In this document: piece after piece, positions 38,534 to 47,500 of the stretch | How positions within the stretch are numbered: the first letter of the stretch is position 1 | Layout: each line of letters starts with the position of its first letter | Assembly (NCBI GenBank): GCA_963835215.1 | Contig: CAWIES010000001.1 | Coordinates: 1-64,000 of the forward strand | From: Roseiarcus sp963835215 | Lineage (GTDB): Bacteria; Pseudomonadota; Alphaproteobacteria; Rhizobiales; Beijerinckiaceae | DNA length: 64,000 bases | Reading direction: 5' to 3' | Translations under genes and position numbers: made by a program | The notes under the pieces: model-generated | Told to the model about the DNA's origin: nothing | Seen by the model: only the letters and a program-made list of their open reading frames with translations | Database searches by the model: none

Positions 38534-39269
38534 TGAGACCTCCCGAGCGTCTGGAGCTAAGTATCACGCTTTGCCATATGACGAAAATCGCGCAGGCCAA
38601 CGGGACAGCGATCGGCAAGAAGGGCGCGTACGCCGAGATCGGCGCCGCGACAATCGGATCGGCGACAGCAATCGCGCCCGCGATCCAGCCAAGAAAGGCG
38701 CCCGAGGCGAGAATGAGATAGCCGTTGCCGTCGAGAAGTTCGTGAATCAAGGCGCTGCCCCACACCAACATCGGCACGCTCATCAGCAGGCCGAAGGAGA
38801 GATAGACCAGACTGTCCTGCGCAACGGCCGCGATCGCGATTACGTTGTCGAAACTCATCATGGTGTCGGCAATGATGATCGACCAGATTGCGCCGAGGAA
38901 CCGGGCGCGATCACGCTTTGCGGCGCGCTCGGCGTCGGAGGGCGCCTCCTCCTGCCCCTCCGGCGCGATTTCGTCGTCTCGCCGCAGCGAGAGGTTGACA
39001 GCGATCCCGAGCAGAATCGCTCCGGCGACAATATGCAGCAACGTGACGCGTAACAGGTAAAGCGCGACGCCACCCATCGCGATGCGCAGAAAAATCGCGC
39101 CGACAATTCCGAACAGGGTCGCTTGACGCCGCTCCTCGAGAGGTAGGCCGCGACAGGCGAGCGCGATCACAAGCGCGTTGTCCGCGCTCAACAACAGGTT
39201 AATGAACAGGATTTGCAGCGGCCCCAAAAGCCACGACAGCATGACCGTGGGATCGAACCCGAGATCCAT
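38523..39269 (-). CDS. TerC-family (YjbE-like) integral membrane protein
   Basis: A 248-residue TerC protein with seven helices. The acidic membrane motifs are present: INLLLSADNALVIALACRGL and SIIIADTMMSFDNVIAIAAVA, whose Asp/Asn pairs (DN-A, DN-V) are the TerC metal-path signature. The ATG shares one base with the TGA of the NRAMP-like gene (TGATG). TerC-family proteins are associated with manganese or other metal export and with redox stress; a metal-balancing role beside an NRAMP-like importer and HflKC is plausible. Confidence 0.88.
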   Translation of the reverse strand: MDLGFDPTVMLSWLLGPLQILFINLLLSADNALVIALACRGLPLEERRQATLFGIVGAIFLRIAMGGVALYLLRVTLLHIVAGAILLGIAVNLSLRRDDEIAPEGQEEAPSDAERAAKRDRARFLGAIWSIIIADTMMSFDNVIAIAAVAQDSLVYLSFGLLMSVPMLVWGSALIHELLDGNGYLILASGAFLGWIAGAIAVADPIVAAPISAYAPFLPIAVPLACAIFVIWQSVILSSRRSGGLIAD

Positions 39270-40546
39270 CACATCAACCCGGCGATCGCGCCAACGAGGC
39301 CAGCCAGGCTGACGATCGCGACCATGACAACAATCGCCCACAGACGCCATCCCGCGATCCGCGCCGGCGCCGGCAGGACCGTCGCCGCGATGATCACCAG
39401 CAGCGCAACGACGAACGGCAAGAGGAAGGCGTTGAGGACCTGCATGCCCACCGACAGCCAAACCAGATCGGACACGCAAAGAACGAGAGCCGCGCTGCCG
39501 ACCACCCAAGCGGCGTAGATCGAAATTACGCCCAGGCCATAACTCGCGCTGCGCTCAAGCCCGCGCCGCGTTCCGAATATCTCACCCAGGCCCCAGGCGC
39601 AGGCTAGCGAGCAGACAATGGCGGCGGCCATCGCGGCGCCGACCACGCCCGCCCCAAACACCAGGCGGCCCGTGGTTTCGCCGAGCAGCGGCGTCAGCGC
39701 TTGACTGATCTCACCGATATTGTCGAGCGGCTTTCCAATGACGCCGGACTTGAGCGCCGCGACCGCAACCAGAACCGACGCCGTCAGGGTCTGGGTAAGA
39801 ATGGCGCCAAACACCGTGTCCCAACGCGCGGCGCTGTAGTCGGACGAGGTCAGCCGTTTTTCCGCAACCGCCGAAGCTTGATAAAATATCATCCAGGGAT
39901 TGAAGGTCGCCCCGATGAGGCCAGCGCAGAGATAGAGATAACTCGAATCGGTCCAAGGCTGATCGATGACATCGCGAACGATTTCGCTCCCTGCGGGATG
40001 CGAACGCCACGCGACGAACAGGAAGGCGGCCTCGAACAGGCCGAAGAAGAGTGCGATTCGCTCGACCCGTCGGTATCCGCCCGTGATCGCGACCCCGATC
40101 AGCGTCGCACACGCCAAGGGCAGGATGATCCAACGCGACGCGCCATAGAGTTCGCCGACGCCCGCGATGCCGGTGAATTCGGTGACCAAGGAGCCTAGCG
40201 TCGCCGCGATTAAGGCTGCGGCGGCGCCGTAGCGGCCCCAGAGTCCGAAGCGCTCGCGGATCAAATCGCCAAACCCGCATTGACTGTAGACGCCGATGCG
40301 CACCGCCATGTCCTGAACGACGATCAGCATGGGAATCAACAGCAGCAGCAACGGCGCCAAGCGATAGCCCCAGAGCGAGCCCGCCTGGGCCGCGGTGACG
40401 ACATTGCCTGCGTCGGTATCAGCCAGCATCACCAGCAGGCCGGGTCCCCATACGGCCGCGACGGTCGCCCAGACCGACGCGCGCGCTACGATCGTCGGCT
40501 TCGCAGCCGCCACGCCACTGGAGGGAGGGATTTGCGAGGGAGTCAT
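39269..40546 (-). CDS. NRAMP-family transporter with altered metal-site motifs
   Basis: A 425-residue protein with about eleven helices and the NRAMP core. Helix 1 reads GPGLLVMLADTDAGNVVTAAQAG: the usual DPGN is DAGN (residues 45-48). Helix 6 reads GATFNPWMIFYQASAV: the usual MPH, whose Met helps to select transition metals, is NPW (216-218). So the ligand set is changed, as in NRAMP relatives that carry Mg2+ or other ions. The first gene of the operon with terC, hflK, hflC. I would not call it MntH. Confidence 0.85.
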   Translation of the reverse strand: MTPSQIPPSSGVAAAKPTIVARASVWATVAAVWGPGLLVMLADTDAGNVVTAAQAGSLWGYRLAPLLLLLIPMLIVVQDMAVRIGVYSQCGFGDLIRERFGLWGRYGAAAALIAATLGSLVTEFTGIAGVGELYGASRWIILPLACATLIGVAITGGYRRVERIALFFGLFEAAFLFVAWRSHPAGSEIVRDVIDQPWTDSSYLYLCAGLIGATFNPWMIFYQASAVAEKRLTSSDYSAARWDTVFGAILTQTLTASVLVAVAALKSGVIGKPLDNIGEISQALTPLLGETTGRLVFGAGVVGAAMAAAIVCSLACAWGLGEIFGTRRGLERSASYGLGVISIYAAWVVGSAALVLCVSDLVWLSVGMQVLNAFLLPFVVALLVIIAATVLPAPARIAGWRLWAIVVMVAIVSLAGLVGAIAGLM

Positions 40547-41118
40547 GCTCGCCTCCGCGATCTGGCGCGAATACAGAGGTGAACCGCGCTTCGATCGCGA
40601 ACGCTGCGCTCTCTCGAGCGGACGAAAACCGTGGTGGCGGCTTCGAAGAGGGGAGCGGGCAACCGCAGGCTTCGCTCGGGTTCGCGGGAAGTCGGCGAAC
40701 TCTTCAGCAGTTCTGTCGGGGAGCTTCGCCGCCGGCGCCCGACGCCCAACCCCGCGCCGCCGGTGCGCGAGATAGCCTCGCCGCGTGCGACGACGGTCGG
40801 GCCGAGGCGCGTCTCGGCGGCGGATTCCATTGTCCCCCCGTTGATAAATTGCGTGTTTTTATATTCGAATTGTTCGTTTGCGAAAACTAACCACTCTTTG
40901 AGCCGCCGGCAAGCAAAAAAACGGTGGGCGCGAGTGATGCGTCCTTCGCGACGATCCCTCTCGCATTTTTCGTTTTTCGGTTTATTTTCTTGTCGCGCGT
41001 TTGTTCGGGGACCCCGCGTTCCCCCGGGGGTGGGGTTCATCCCGCCGATCCGAGGCGATCGCTACGCTCGAAAAAGCGCGAGCGGCCAGGAATGGAACAA
41101 GGGACGGGAGCTGGGCTG
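40547..41118. other. Long intergenic region upstream of the NRAMP-like operon
   Basis: About 570 bp between divergent genes. The part 40840-40925 is AT-richer and includes ATTCGAAT (40863-40870, palindrome) and TTCG-TTTG-CGAA (40873-40884). About 290 bp of GC-rich sequence lies between there and the NRAMP ATG, long enough for a structured leader, but I see none that I can name. A short Arg-rich frame (minus strand, ATG 40831) with a good ribosome site is probably spurious. Confidence 0.35.
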
Positions 41119-41752
41119 ATGAAGACAAGCCTAAATGTGGCCGTACGGGGGCTCTTCGCCACGCCGGTTGCCGCTATGGAGGTTCCGGACGCATCAGCGC
41201 GCAATGCCGAACTCAAGACCATCATCCTGGCCAAGCGGTCGCAGACGCGCTCGATCCAGGCCTCGAACGCAGGCGGCTGGCATTCGGACCGGGAACTTCC
41301 AACCTGGGGCGGCCCTAGAATTCGAGGAAATCCTTGGATACGCGCGAGAACTCGCCAATCGTCTCACTGTCGACCGCGACGGCAAGCACCCAAACCCTCT
41401 CTGGAAGCCGACGATCTGGGCGAACGTGAACGGACCTGGCGACGCCAATATGTGCCACTACCACGCCGGGGCCTTCTGGTCTGGAACCTATTATGTCGAC
41501 GACGGCGGCTGCGGCGCCGACGAGACCCTGGGCGGCGAGTTCGAAATGCTCGATCCGAGAGGACCGGGCCCCGCTATGTATGCGCCGGCGCTCAAATTCG
41601 CGGGCGAAGACGGCGCATCGGTCGGCGCGGCGGAGACGATCCGGCCCCGGCCGGGCTTGATGATGCTTTTTCCCTCGTGGCTGTTCCATCAGGTGCGGCC
41701 TTATCGGGGCACGGCCCTGCGCATTTCGATCGCGTTTAACCTTAGTCTCTGA
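41119..41752 (+). CDS. TIGR02466-type 2OG-Fe(II) oxygenase (one frameshift)
   Basis: About 210 residues after repair. It starts MKTSLNVAVRGLFATPVA, contains AGGWHSDRELPTWGG, ILGYARELANRL, the iron-site part NMCHYHAGAFWSGTYYVDDGG and the C-terminal PSWLFHQVRPYRGTALRISIAFNL, the last His and Arg being iron and 2-oxoglutarate ligands. This matches the TIGR02466 family. One extra base near 41315 shifts the frame. GGGAG lies about 10 bases before the ATG. Such genes often stand next to TPR proteins that act on O-linked or other protein modifications; here one lies 12 kb away. Confidence 0.8.
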
Positions 41753-41922
41753 CACGCGGCGTGGAGACTGATGTCGTGCTGGCGAAACGATTTGAGACGC
41801 GCGACGGCTCAATCGCGGGCGACGGATTGCGCGCTGGACTCATCAAAATTTCATTGACTTAGCCCATATTTGAGCAGGTCTCTGAGATCGTCTGCAGGCT
41901 CTGAACGTACAGGAAGATATCC

Positions 41923-42753
41923 ATGGCCGGAGCGGAGTCCCGCCTACTGAATTATCGACAAACCGAAATTATCGCGGCGTTGCGGCAGTCGGGGCGAGTC
42001 GCCGTCGAGGATCTCGCCGCGCAATTCGGCGTCACGCTGCAAACCATCCGCCGAGACCTAAACGAACTTAGCGAGGCAAAACTGGTCGTGCGCGTGCACG
42101 GGGGCGCCATTATCGCTTCCGGCGTGGTCAACTTGGCCTATGAGGCGCGCCAGCAGGTCGCCCAACAGCACAAGCGGCTGATCGGAGAGGGGGCGGCTCG
42201 ACAGGTCCCTGACAACGCCTCGCTGTTCGTCAACATCGGGACGACGACCGAGGAGGTCGCCAAGGCGCTTGCGGGCCATACCGGCCTCTTGGTCATCACG
42301 AACAATCTCCATGTCGCCGTCGAACTGCATCGCAACAAGTCGATCGACGTGATCATCACGGGCGGAGCGATACGACGCGGCGACGGCGGCATCGTCGGCG
42401 CGATGACGGTCGCCCAGATTCAGCAGTTTCGTGTCGATATCGCCATCATTGGCACGTCCGCGATCGACTCCAGCGGCACTTTGCTCGATTTCGACCTTCA
42501 CGAGGTCGAGATTTCGCGCGCCATCATCGAGCACTCCCGCAAAGTCGTGCTGGTTGCGGACAGCAGCAAGTTCTCTCGCGCCGCGCCGGTTCGGATCGCG
42601 CATCTCTCCGAAATTGACGTCCTGGTCACCGATAGGCTGCCGTCGAGCAAAATCGTTGAAATATGCAGAGCCTGTGAGGTCGAGGTTGTCGAGACAGGCG
42701 GCCCAAACGAAGTCGAACTCGTCGAACCGCAAAAAAATCGAAACGGCGGCTGA
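41923..42753 (+). CDS. glpR: GlpR, DeoR-family repressor of glycerol genes
   Basis: A 276-residue repressor. The DeoR HTH (RLLNYRQTEIIAALRQSGRVAVEDLAAQFGVTLQTIRRDLNELSEA) is followed by the sugar-phosphate sensor domain with NIGTTTEEVAKAL, TNNLHVAVEL, ITGGAIRRGDGGIVG and DSSKFSR. It presumably binds glycerol-3-phosphate and derepresses the operon that follows. AGGA at 41911 precedes the ATG. First gene of the glycerol cluster, in the order glpR-D-S-T-P-Q-U-V-K as in Rhizobium leguminosarum. Confidence 0.93.
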   Translation: MAGAESRLLNYRQTEIIAALRQSGRVAVEDLAAQFGVTLQTIRRDLNELSEAKLVVRVHGGAIIASGVVNLAYEARQQVAQQHKRLIGEGAARQVPDNASLFVNIGTTTEEVAKALAGHTGLLVITNNLHVAVELHRNKSIDVIITGGAIRRGDGGIVGAMTVAQIQQFRVDIAIIGTSAIDSSGTLLDFDLHEVEISRAIIEHSRKVVLVADSSKFSRAAPVRIAHLSEIDVLVTDRLPSSKIVEICRACEVEVVETGGPNEVELVEPQKNRNGG

Positions 42754-42772
42754 CTTTCCCCTTGGCGCAATT

Positions 42773-42800
42773 TTTCGCTTGTAGGAGCGAAATGTTCGTT
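42773..42800. promoter_or_regulatory. Palindrome and GlpR-like half-site before glpD
   Basis: TTTCGCT-TGTAGG-AGCGAAA (42773-42792) is a perfect 7-6-7 palindrome and the adjoining AATGTTCGTT (42791-42800) fits the half-site WATGTTCGWW of the enterobacterial GlpR operator. It lies about 75 bp before glpD, so GlpR could control the structural genes here and its own gene less directly. Confidence 0.45.
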
Positions 42801-42870
42801 ATAGCGTCCGAAATCGAAAACGAGCTCGCGAGCATACGCGTGTTGGCCGTTTTCGGGGGGACGGTCCAAG

Positions 42871-44412
42871 GTGGGTGGTGGGGGCACAACGGATGGCGTT
42901 TATGACCTTGCCGTCATCGGCGGCGGCATAAACGGTTGCGGCGTCGCCCGCGATGCCGCTGGCCGCGGCTGGTCCGTGTTCCTTTGCGACAAAGGCGATC
43001 TCGCGGGCGCGACCTCAAGCGCCGCGACGAAGCTGATCCACGGCGGCCTTCGCTATCTCGAATATTATGAATTTCGGCTGGTTCGGGAAGCGCTGCTCGA
43101 GCGTGAAACGCTGTGGCGAATCGCGCCGCACATCATCTGGCCGCTGCGCTTCGTTTTGCCCTACAACAAGGGCATGCGTCCTGCCTGGCTGCTCAGGCTA
43201 GGCTTGTTCCTCTACGACCACATCGGCGGCCGCAAGCTCTTGCCGCCGACGCGGACGCTCCGGCTGCGAACCAACGCTGCGGGCGCGCCGCTAAAGTCGA
43301 AGTTCACCCTCGGATTCGAATATTCCGACTGCTGGGTCCAAGACTCTCGTCTGGTCGTGTTGAACGCCCGTGACGCCGCCAACCGTGGCGCGGTTATTGC
43401 GCCGCGCACCCGCTGCGTCGGCGGCGTGCGCAGGGACGGCGTTTGGGTTTTGTCGCTGAAGGACGAAGTCACGGGCGAATCCCGGCAGATCCGCGCGCGG
43501 GCGGTCGTGAATGCCTCGGGGCCCTGGGTCAACGATACTCACGAGGCGCTCAATGCGCGCCCGCCGGTCTCCGTGCGGCTCGTGAAGGGCAGCCATATCG
43601 TCGTGCCGCGGCTCTACGACCATGATCGCTGCTACTTCTTTCAGAACGCCGATCGCCGCATCTTTTTTGTCATCCCCTACGAACAGGAATTCACGCTCAT
43701 CGGCACAACCGACCTCGATTATGTCGGCGATCCGGCGGCGGTGCGCGCCTCGGACGACGAGATCAGTTATTTGTGCAAGTCGGCGAGCGAGTATTTTGAT
43801 AAGCCGATCGACAAGGATCGAGTCCATTGGTCCTACTCCGGCGTGCGGCCGCTCTTCGACGATGGCGCGTCCGAAGCGCAAGCTGCGACGCGCGACTATG
43901 TTCTCAATCTCGATGCGCCCGACGGAGCGCCTGCTCTGCTCAGTGTCTACGGCGGCAAGATCACGACCTACCGGCGGCTCGCCGAAAGCGCGCTGGCGAT
44001 GCTTTCGCCCCACTTGCCCAAGCCCACCGGCAGCGCCTCGGGCTGGACTGGCGGCGCGCCGCTTCCGGGCGGGGATTTCGAAGCGCTCGGATTCGAAGAC
44101 CAAGTGCGCGTGACGAGCCGACGCTATCCCTTCCTCAATCCCGCCTACGCCCGCCGCCTCACTCGCGCTTACGGAACGCTGGTTTCGGAAGTCCTGGGCG
44201 AGGCGAAGAGCCTCGAGGATCTGGGTGAGAATTTTGGCGCTGATCTGACCGAAGCGGAAGTGCGTTATCTCGCACGGCGCGAATGGGCGACGACAGCCGC
44301 CGATATCATTTGGCGGCGCGGAAAATTCGGACTGCGACTCGCGCCGGGCCAGATCGCCCACTTGGACGAGTTCATGAAACAAACAACCGGGCAGTTGCAG
44401 CGCGTCACTTGA
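42871..44412 (+). CDS. glpD: GlpD, aerobic glycerol-3-phosphate dehydrogenase
   Basis: A 513-residue FAD enzyme at the membrane surface, oxidising glycerol-3-phosphate to dihydroxyacetone phosphate and passing electrons to quinone. FAD motif DLAVIGGGINGCGVARDAAGRG, then LAGATSSAATKLIHGGLRYLEYYEFRLV, FVIPYEQEFTLIGTTDLDYVG and VYGGKITTYRRLAE, all GlpD marks. GTG start at 42871 behind a G-rich ribosome site. Intact, followed by the ABC importer genes. Confidence 0.95.
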   Translation: MGGGGTTDGVYDLAVIGGGINGCGVARDAAGRGWSVFLCDKGDLAGATSSAATKLIHGGLRYLEYYEFRLVREALLERETLWRIAPHIIWPLRFVLPYNKGMRPAWLLRLGLFLYDHIGGRKLLPPTRTLRLRTNAAGAPLKSKFTLGFEYSDCWVQDSRLVVLNARDAANRGAVIAPRTRCVGGVRRDGVWVLSLKDEVTGESRQIRARAVVNASGPWVNDTHEALNARPPVSVRLVKGSHIVVPRLYDHDRCYFFQNADRRIFFVIPYEQEFTLIGTTDLDYVGDPAAVRASDDEISYLCKSASEYFDKPIDKDRVHWSYSGVRPLFDDGASEAQAATRDYVLNLDAPDGAPALLSVYGGKITTYRRLAESALAMLSPHLPKPTGSASGWTGGAPLPGGDFEALGFEDQVRVTSRRYPFLNPAYARRLTRAYGTLVSEVLGEAKSLEDLGENFGADLTEAEVRYLARREWATTAADIIWRRGKFGLRLAPGQIAHLDEFMKQTTGQLQRVT

Positions 44413-44430
44413 AGTTGGGGGATATCGCTC

Positions 44431-45534
44431 TTGTCGTTCGTACTCGATCGCATAGGACTCTCAATCGGCGACGACGTCGTGATCGACGACGTCTCGCTGA
44501 GCCTCGAAGACGGTTCTATGACCATTCTGCTCGGGCCGACGCTTGCCGGCAAGACGACCTTGATGCGTCTGATGGCGGGTCTCGACAAGCCGACGCGAGG
44601 CCGCGTGATCGCGCGCGGAGTCGACGTCACGGATTGGCCCGTGCGCCGCCGCTCCGTGGCGATGGTGTATCAGCAATTCGTCAACTATCCCTCGCTCACG
44701 GTCTACGAGAACATCGCGTCGCCACTGCGCGTCGCCGGACTCGCGAAGGCCGAAATCGACGCCCGCGTCACCGAAGCCGCGCGTTTGATGCGACTCGACA
44801 AACTGTTGACGCGCATGCCCTCGCAGCTCTCGGGCGGCCAGCAACAGCGAACGGCCATCGCCCGCGCGCTCGTCAAGCGCGCCGATCTGGTGCTGCTCGA
44901 CGAGCCGCTGGCCAATCTCGACTATAAGCTGCGCGAAGAACTGCGCGAGGAACTGCCTCGCATGTTCGCGAGCACGGGGGCCGTCCTTGTTTACGCGACG
45001 ACGGAGCCGACCGAGGCGTTGCTGCTTGGCGGTTCCGTCGCGACGCTGAGCGAAGGGCGGGTGACCCAATACGGGCCGACGGCAAAGGTTTATCGCGAAC
45101 CCGCGAATATCGCCGCCGCAAGGGTGTTTTCGGATCCGCCGCTCAACCAACTCCTCCTCACCAAATCTGGATCGTCGATAGAATTGCCGGATGGCCGGAC
45201 GGCGCCTGCGACCGGGGCGCTCTCGCGGTTGGGCGACGGGAAGTACCGACTGGGATTTCGGGCGGAGGCGGTGGCGGCGGGGGGTTCAGGACCTTCGCGG
45301 CTCTCATTTCCTGGAACCGTCGTGGTCACCGAAATCAGCGGCTCCGAAAGCTTCATTCATATTGACGTGGGGTCGGCCGTCTGGGTCGCACTCAGCGAAG
45401 GCGTCCACGATTGGCCGGCGGGCAGCAAGATCGACGCGAGCGTCGATCTCGATCGCGCCTTCGTTTTCGATCTCAACGGCGCCATCGCGACCGCTCCCGC
45501 CGTCCCCGAGCAAGCGGCGAGGGTCCTGCCATGA
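44431..45534 (+). CDS. glpS: GlpS, glycerol ABC importer ATPase
   Basis: A 367-residue ATPase of the maltose/UgpC branch, starting at TTG 44431. Walker A is GPTLAGKT (not the common GxSGxGKS form), signature LSGGQQQRTAIARAL, Walker B LVLLDEPLANLD, switch region VYATTEPTEALLLGG, then a TOBE-like regulatory C terminus. The GPTLAGKT variant is typical of GlpS in rhizobia. It makes a heterodimer with GlpT. Confidence 0.92.
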   Translation: MSFVLDRIGLSIGDDVVIDDVSLSLEDGSMTILLGPTLAGKTTLMRLMAGLDKPTRGRVIARGVDVTDWPVRRRSVAMVYQQFVNYPSLTVYENIASPLRVAGLAKAEIDARVTEAARLMRLDKLLTRMPSQLSGGQQQRTAIARALVKRADLVLLDEPLANLDYKLREELREELPRMFASTGAVLVYATTEPTEALLLGGSVATLSEGRVTQYGPTAKVYREPANIAAARVFSDPPLNQLLLTKSGSSIELPDGRTAPATGALSRLGDGKYRLGFRAEAVAAGGSGPSRLSFPGTVVVTEISGSESFIHIDVGSAVWVALSEGVHDWPAGSKIDASVDLDRAFVFDLNGAIATAPAVPEQAARVLP

Positions 45535-46613
45535 CCAGTATCACCCTCGATCACATCGCGCATTCCTACGGCGGCGTCCCGCGTTCCGACGACGACTATC
45601 AGCTCAAGCCGATCGATCACGTCTGGGAGAAGGGCTCGGCCTACGCATTGTTAGGTCCCTCGGGTTGCGGCAAAACCACGCTGCTCAACATCATATCGGG
45701 CCTCGTCACCCCATCCGAAGGGCGCATTCTGTTCGACAAGACCGATGTGACGGGCTTGCCGACGGAAGAGCGCAACATCGCGCAGGTGTTCCAGTTTCCG
45801 GTGATCTACGACACGATGACGGTCGCCGAAAATCTCGCCTTCCCCCTGAAGAACCGGCGCATGCCGAAGGCCTTGGTCCAGGCCCGCGTCGCGGAAATCG
45901 CCGAGATGCTCGACCTGACGCGCGATCTCGATCGGCGAGCGCGCGGCCTTACCGCGGATGCGAAACAGAAAATCTCGCTGGGGCGCGGCCTGGTTCGCGC
46001 CGACGTGTCAGCCGTGCTGTTCGACGAACCGCTCACGGTCATCGACCCCGCGCTCAAATGGGAACTGCGCTCGAAGCTCAAGGCCGTCCACCGTGCGCTC
46101 GATCTCCTGATGATCTACGTGACGCACGATCAGATCGAGGCGCTCACTTTTGCCGACAAGGTCGTGGTGATGAACGACGGCCGCGCTGTGCAGATCGGCA
46201 CGCCGGCCGAGCTGTTCGAACGGCCGGAGCACACGTTCGTTGGCTATTTCATCGGATCGCCGGGAATGAACGTGATTGCGGCGAAGATCGACGGTTCGCG
46301 CGCTTCGATTGGCGGTCTGTCTGTGGATCTCGGCGCGAACTACCCACAGCTCGGGGACAAGGCGAATACGAAAATCGGCGTGAGGCCGGAATTCGCGCGC
46401 CTCACCTCTGGCGCCGGCCTGCCTGTGCAAGTCCGCCGCATCGTCGATTTGGGGCGACGCCGGCTCGCGACAGTCGAACTCGCCGGCCAATCGATCGTCG
46501 CGACGATGCCGCCAGGCATGGAGAGTGCGGGCGACCAGCCAACCCTGTCGTTCGACCCCGCCCATACGCATGTCTACCTCGATGAGCGCCGCGTGGCAGG
46601 AGCCCCACTATGA
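45531..46613 (+). CDS. glpT: GlpT, second glycerol ABC importer ATPase (degenerate signature)
   Basis: A 360-residue ATPase, ATGA overlap with glpS. Walker A GPSGCGKT and Walker B AVLFDEPLTVID are good, but where the LSGGQ signature is expected it reads LTADAKQKISLGRGL, so one of the two ATP sites in the GlpS-GlpT dimer should be degenerate. Same state in rhizobial GlpT. The name follows the rhizobial operon and must not be confused with the E. coli GlpT antiporter. Confidence 0.92.
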   Translation: MTSITLDHIAHSYGGVPRSDDDYQLKPIDHVWEKGSAYALLGPSGCGKTTLLNIISGLVTPSEGRILFDKTDVTGLPTEERNIAQVFQFPVIYDTMTVAENLAFPLKNRRMPKALVQARVAEIAEMLDLTRDLDRRARGLTADAKQKISLGRGLVRADVSAVLFDEPLTVIDPALKWELRSKLKAVHRALDLLMIYVTHDQIEALTFADKVVVMNDGRAVQIGTPAELFERPEHTFVGYFIGSPGMNVIAAKIDGSRASIGGLSVDLGANYPQLGDKANTKIGVRPEFARLTSGAGLPVQVRRIVDLGRRRLATVELAGQSIVATMPPGMESAGDQPTLSFDPAHTHVYLDERRVAGAPL

Positions 46614-47500
46614 CCAGCAAGACGATCAACAACCGCGCCTGGTTCTTCGTGCTGCCGGTCGTCGCCTTCGTGATGTTTTCCTCGCTCGTCCCGGTGATGA
46701 CCGTCGTGAACTACTCCTTTCAGGACACGATGGGTGAGAACAACTTCTTCTGGAACGGCGATTCCTGGTTTCGCGATTTGCTGAACCCGATGACCACGAT
46801 CGGCGCCCGGTTCAACGATGCTCTGTTCCGAACGCTCGCGTTCTCTTTCGTCTGCCTGTTGATTGAAATTCCGCTCGGCATTGCGCTGGCGCTCTGCGTA
46901 CCGCGCAAGGGGTGGGCGGTCGGTTTTTCTCTGGTCGTCATCGCGCTGCCGATGCTGATCCCCTGGAACGTCGTTGGCACCATCTGGCAAATCTTTACGC
47001 GCGAGGACATCGGCTTGTTCGGCGCCGCGCTCACCGGGATCGGGCTCCACTACAACGTGACGCAGAACGCGATTTCCGCCTGGGTGACCATCGTCGTCAT
47101 CGACGTGTGGCACTGGACGCCGCTGGTCATTCTGCTCAGCTACGCAGGCCTGCGCGCGATTCCGGACGCCTTTTATCAAGCTGCCCGCATTGACGGAGCG
47201 AGCCGATGGGCGGTGTTCACCAACATCGAATTGCCGAAACTGCAAAGAGTGCTGGTGATAGCGACCCTGCTTCGCTTCATGCAGACCTTCATGATCTACA
47301 CCGAACCGTTCGTCGTCACCGGCGGCGGCCCCGGCAGCGCAACCACCTTCCTCTCCATCGACCTCGACAAGATCGCCCTTGGCCAAGTCGACCTCGGCAA
47401 CGCCGCGGCGATGTCGATCGTCTACTACCTCATCACGCTGACCGTTTGTTACGTGTTTTTCACCATCATGACCCAGCTCGACCGGCGGAGGGACGCCTAA
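46610..47500 (+). CDS. glpP: GlpP, glycerol ABC importer permease
   Basis: A 296-residue permease (MalF-like) with six helices. The cytosolic EAA-type loop reads YQAARIDGASRWAVFTNIELPKL, which docks on the ATPases. Starts by ATGA overlap with glpT; its TAA shares a base with the ATG of glpQ (TAATG). Complete. With GlpQ it forms the channel for glycerol. Confidence 0.92.
   Translation: MTSKTINNRAWFFVLPVVAFVMFSSLVPVMTVVNYSFQDTMGENNFFWNGDSWFRDLLNPMTTIGARFNDALFRTLAFSFVCLLIEIPLGIALALCVPRKGWAVGFSLVVIALPMLIPWNVVGTIWQIFTREDIGLFGAALTGIGLHYNVTQNAISAWVTIVVIDVWHWTPLVILLSYAGLRAIPDAFYQAARIDGASRWAVFTNIELPKLQRVLVIATLLRFMQTFMIYTEPFVVTGGGPGSATTFLSIDLDKIALGQVDLGNAAAMSIVYYLITLTVCYVFFTIMTQLDRRRDA

Noticed and set aside
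40543..40831. A 95-residue leftward protein (ATG 40831) with a G-rich ribosome site before the NRAMP-like gene.
   Set aside because: Composition is Arg/Ser-rich like other shadows and it shows no fold or motif; kept only as a remote possibility.
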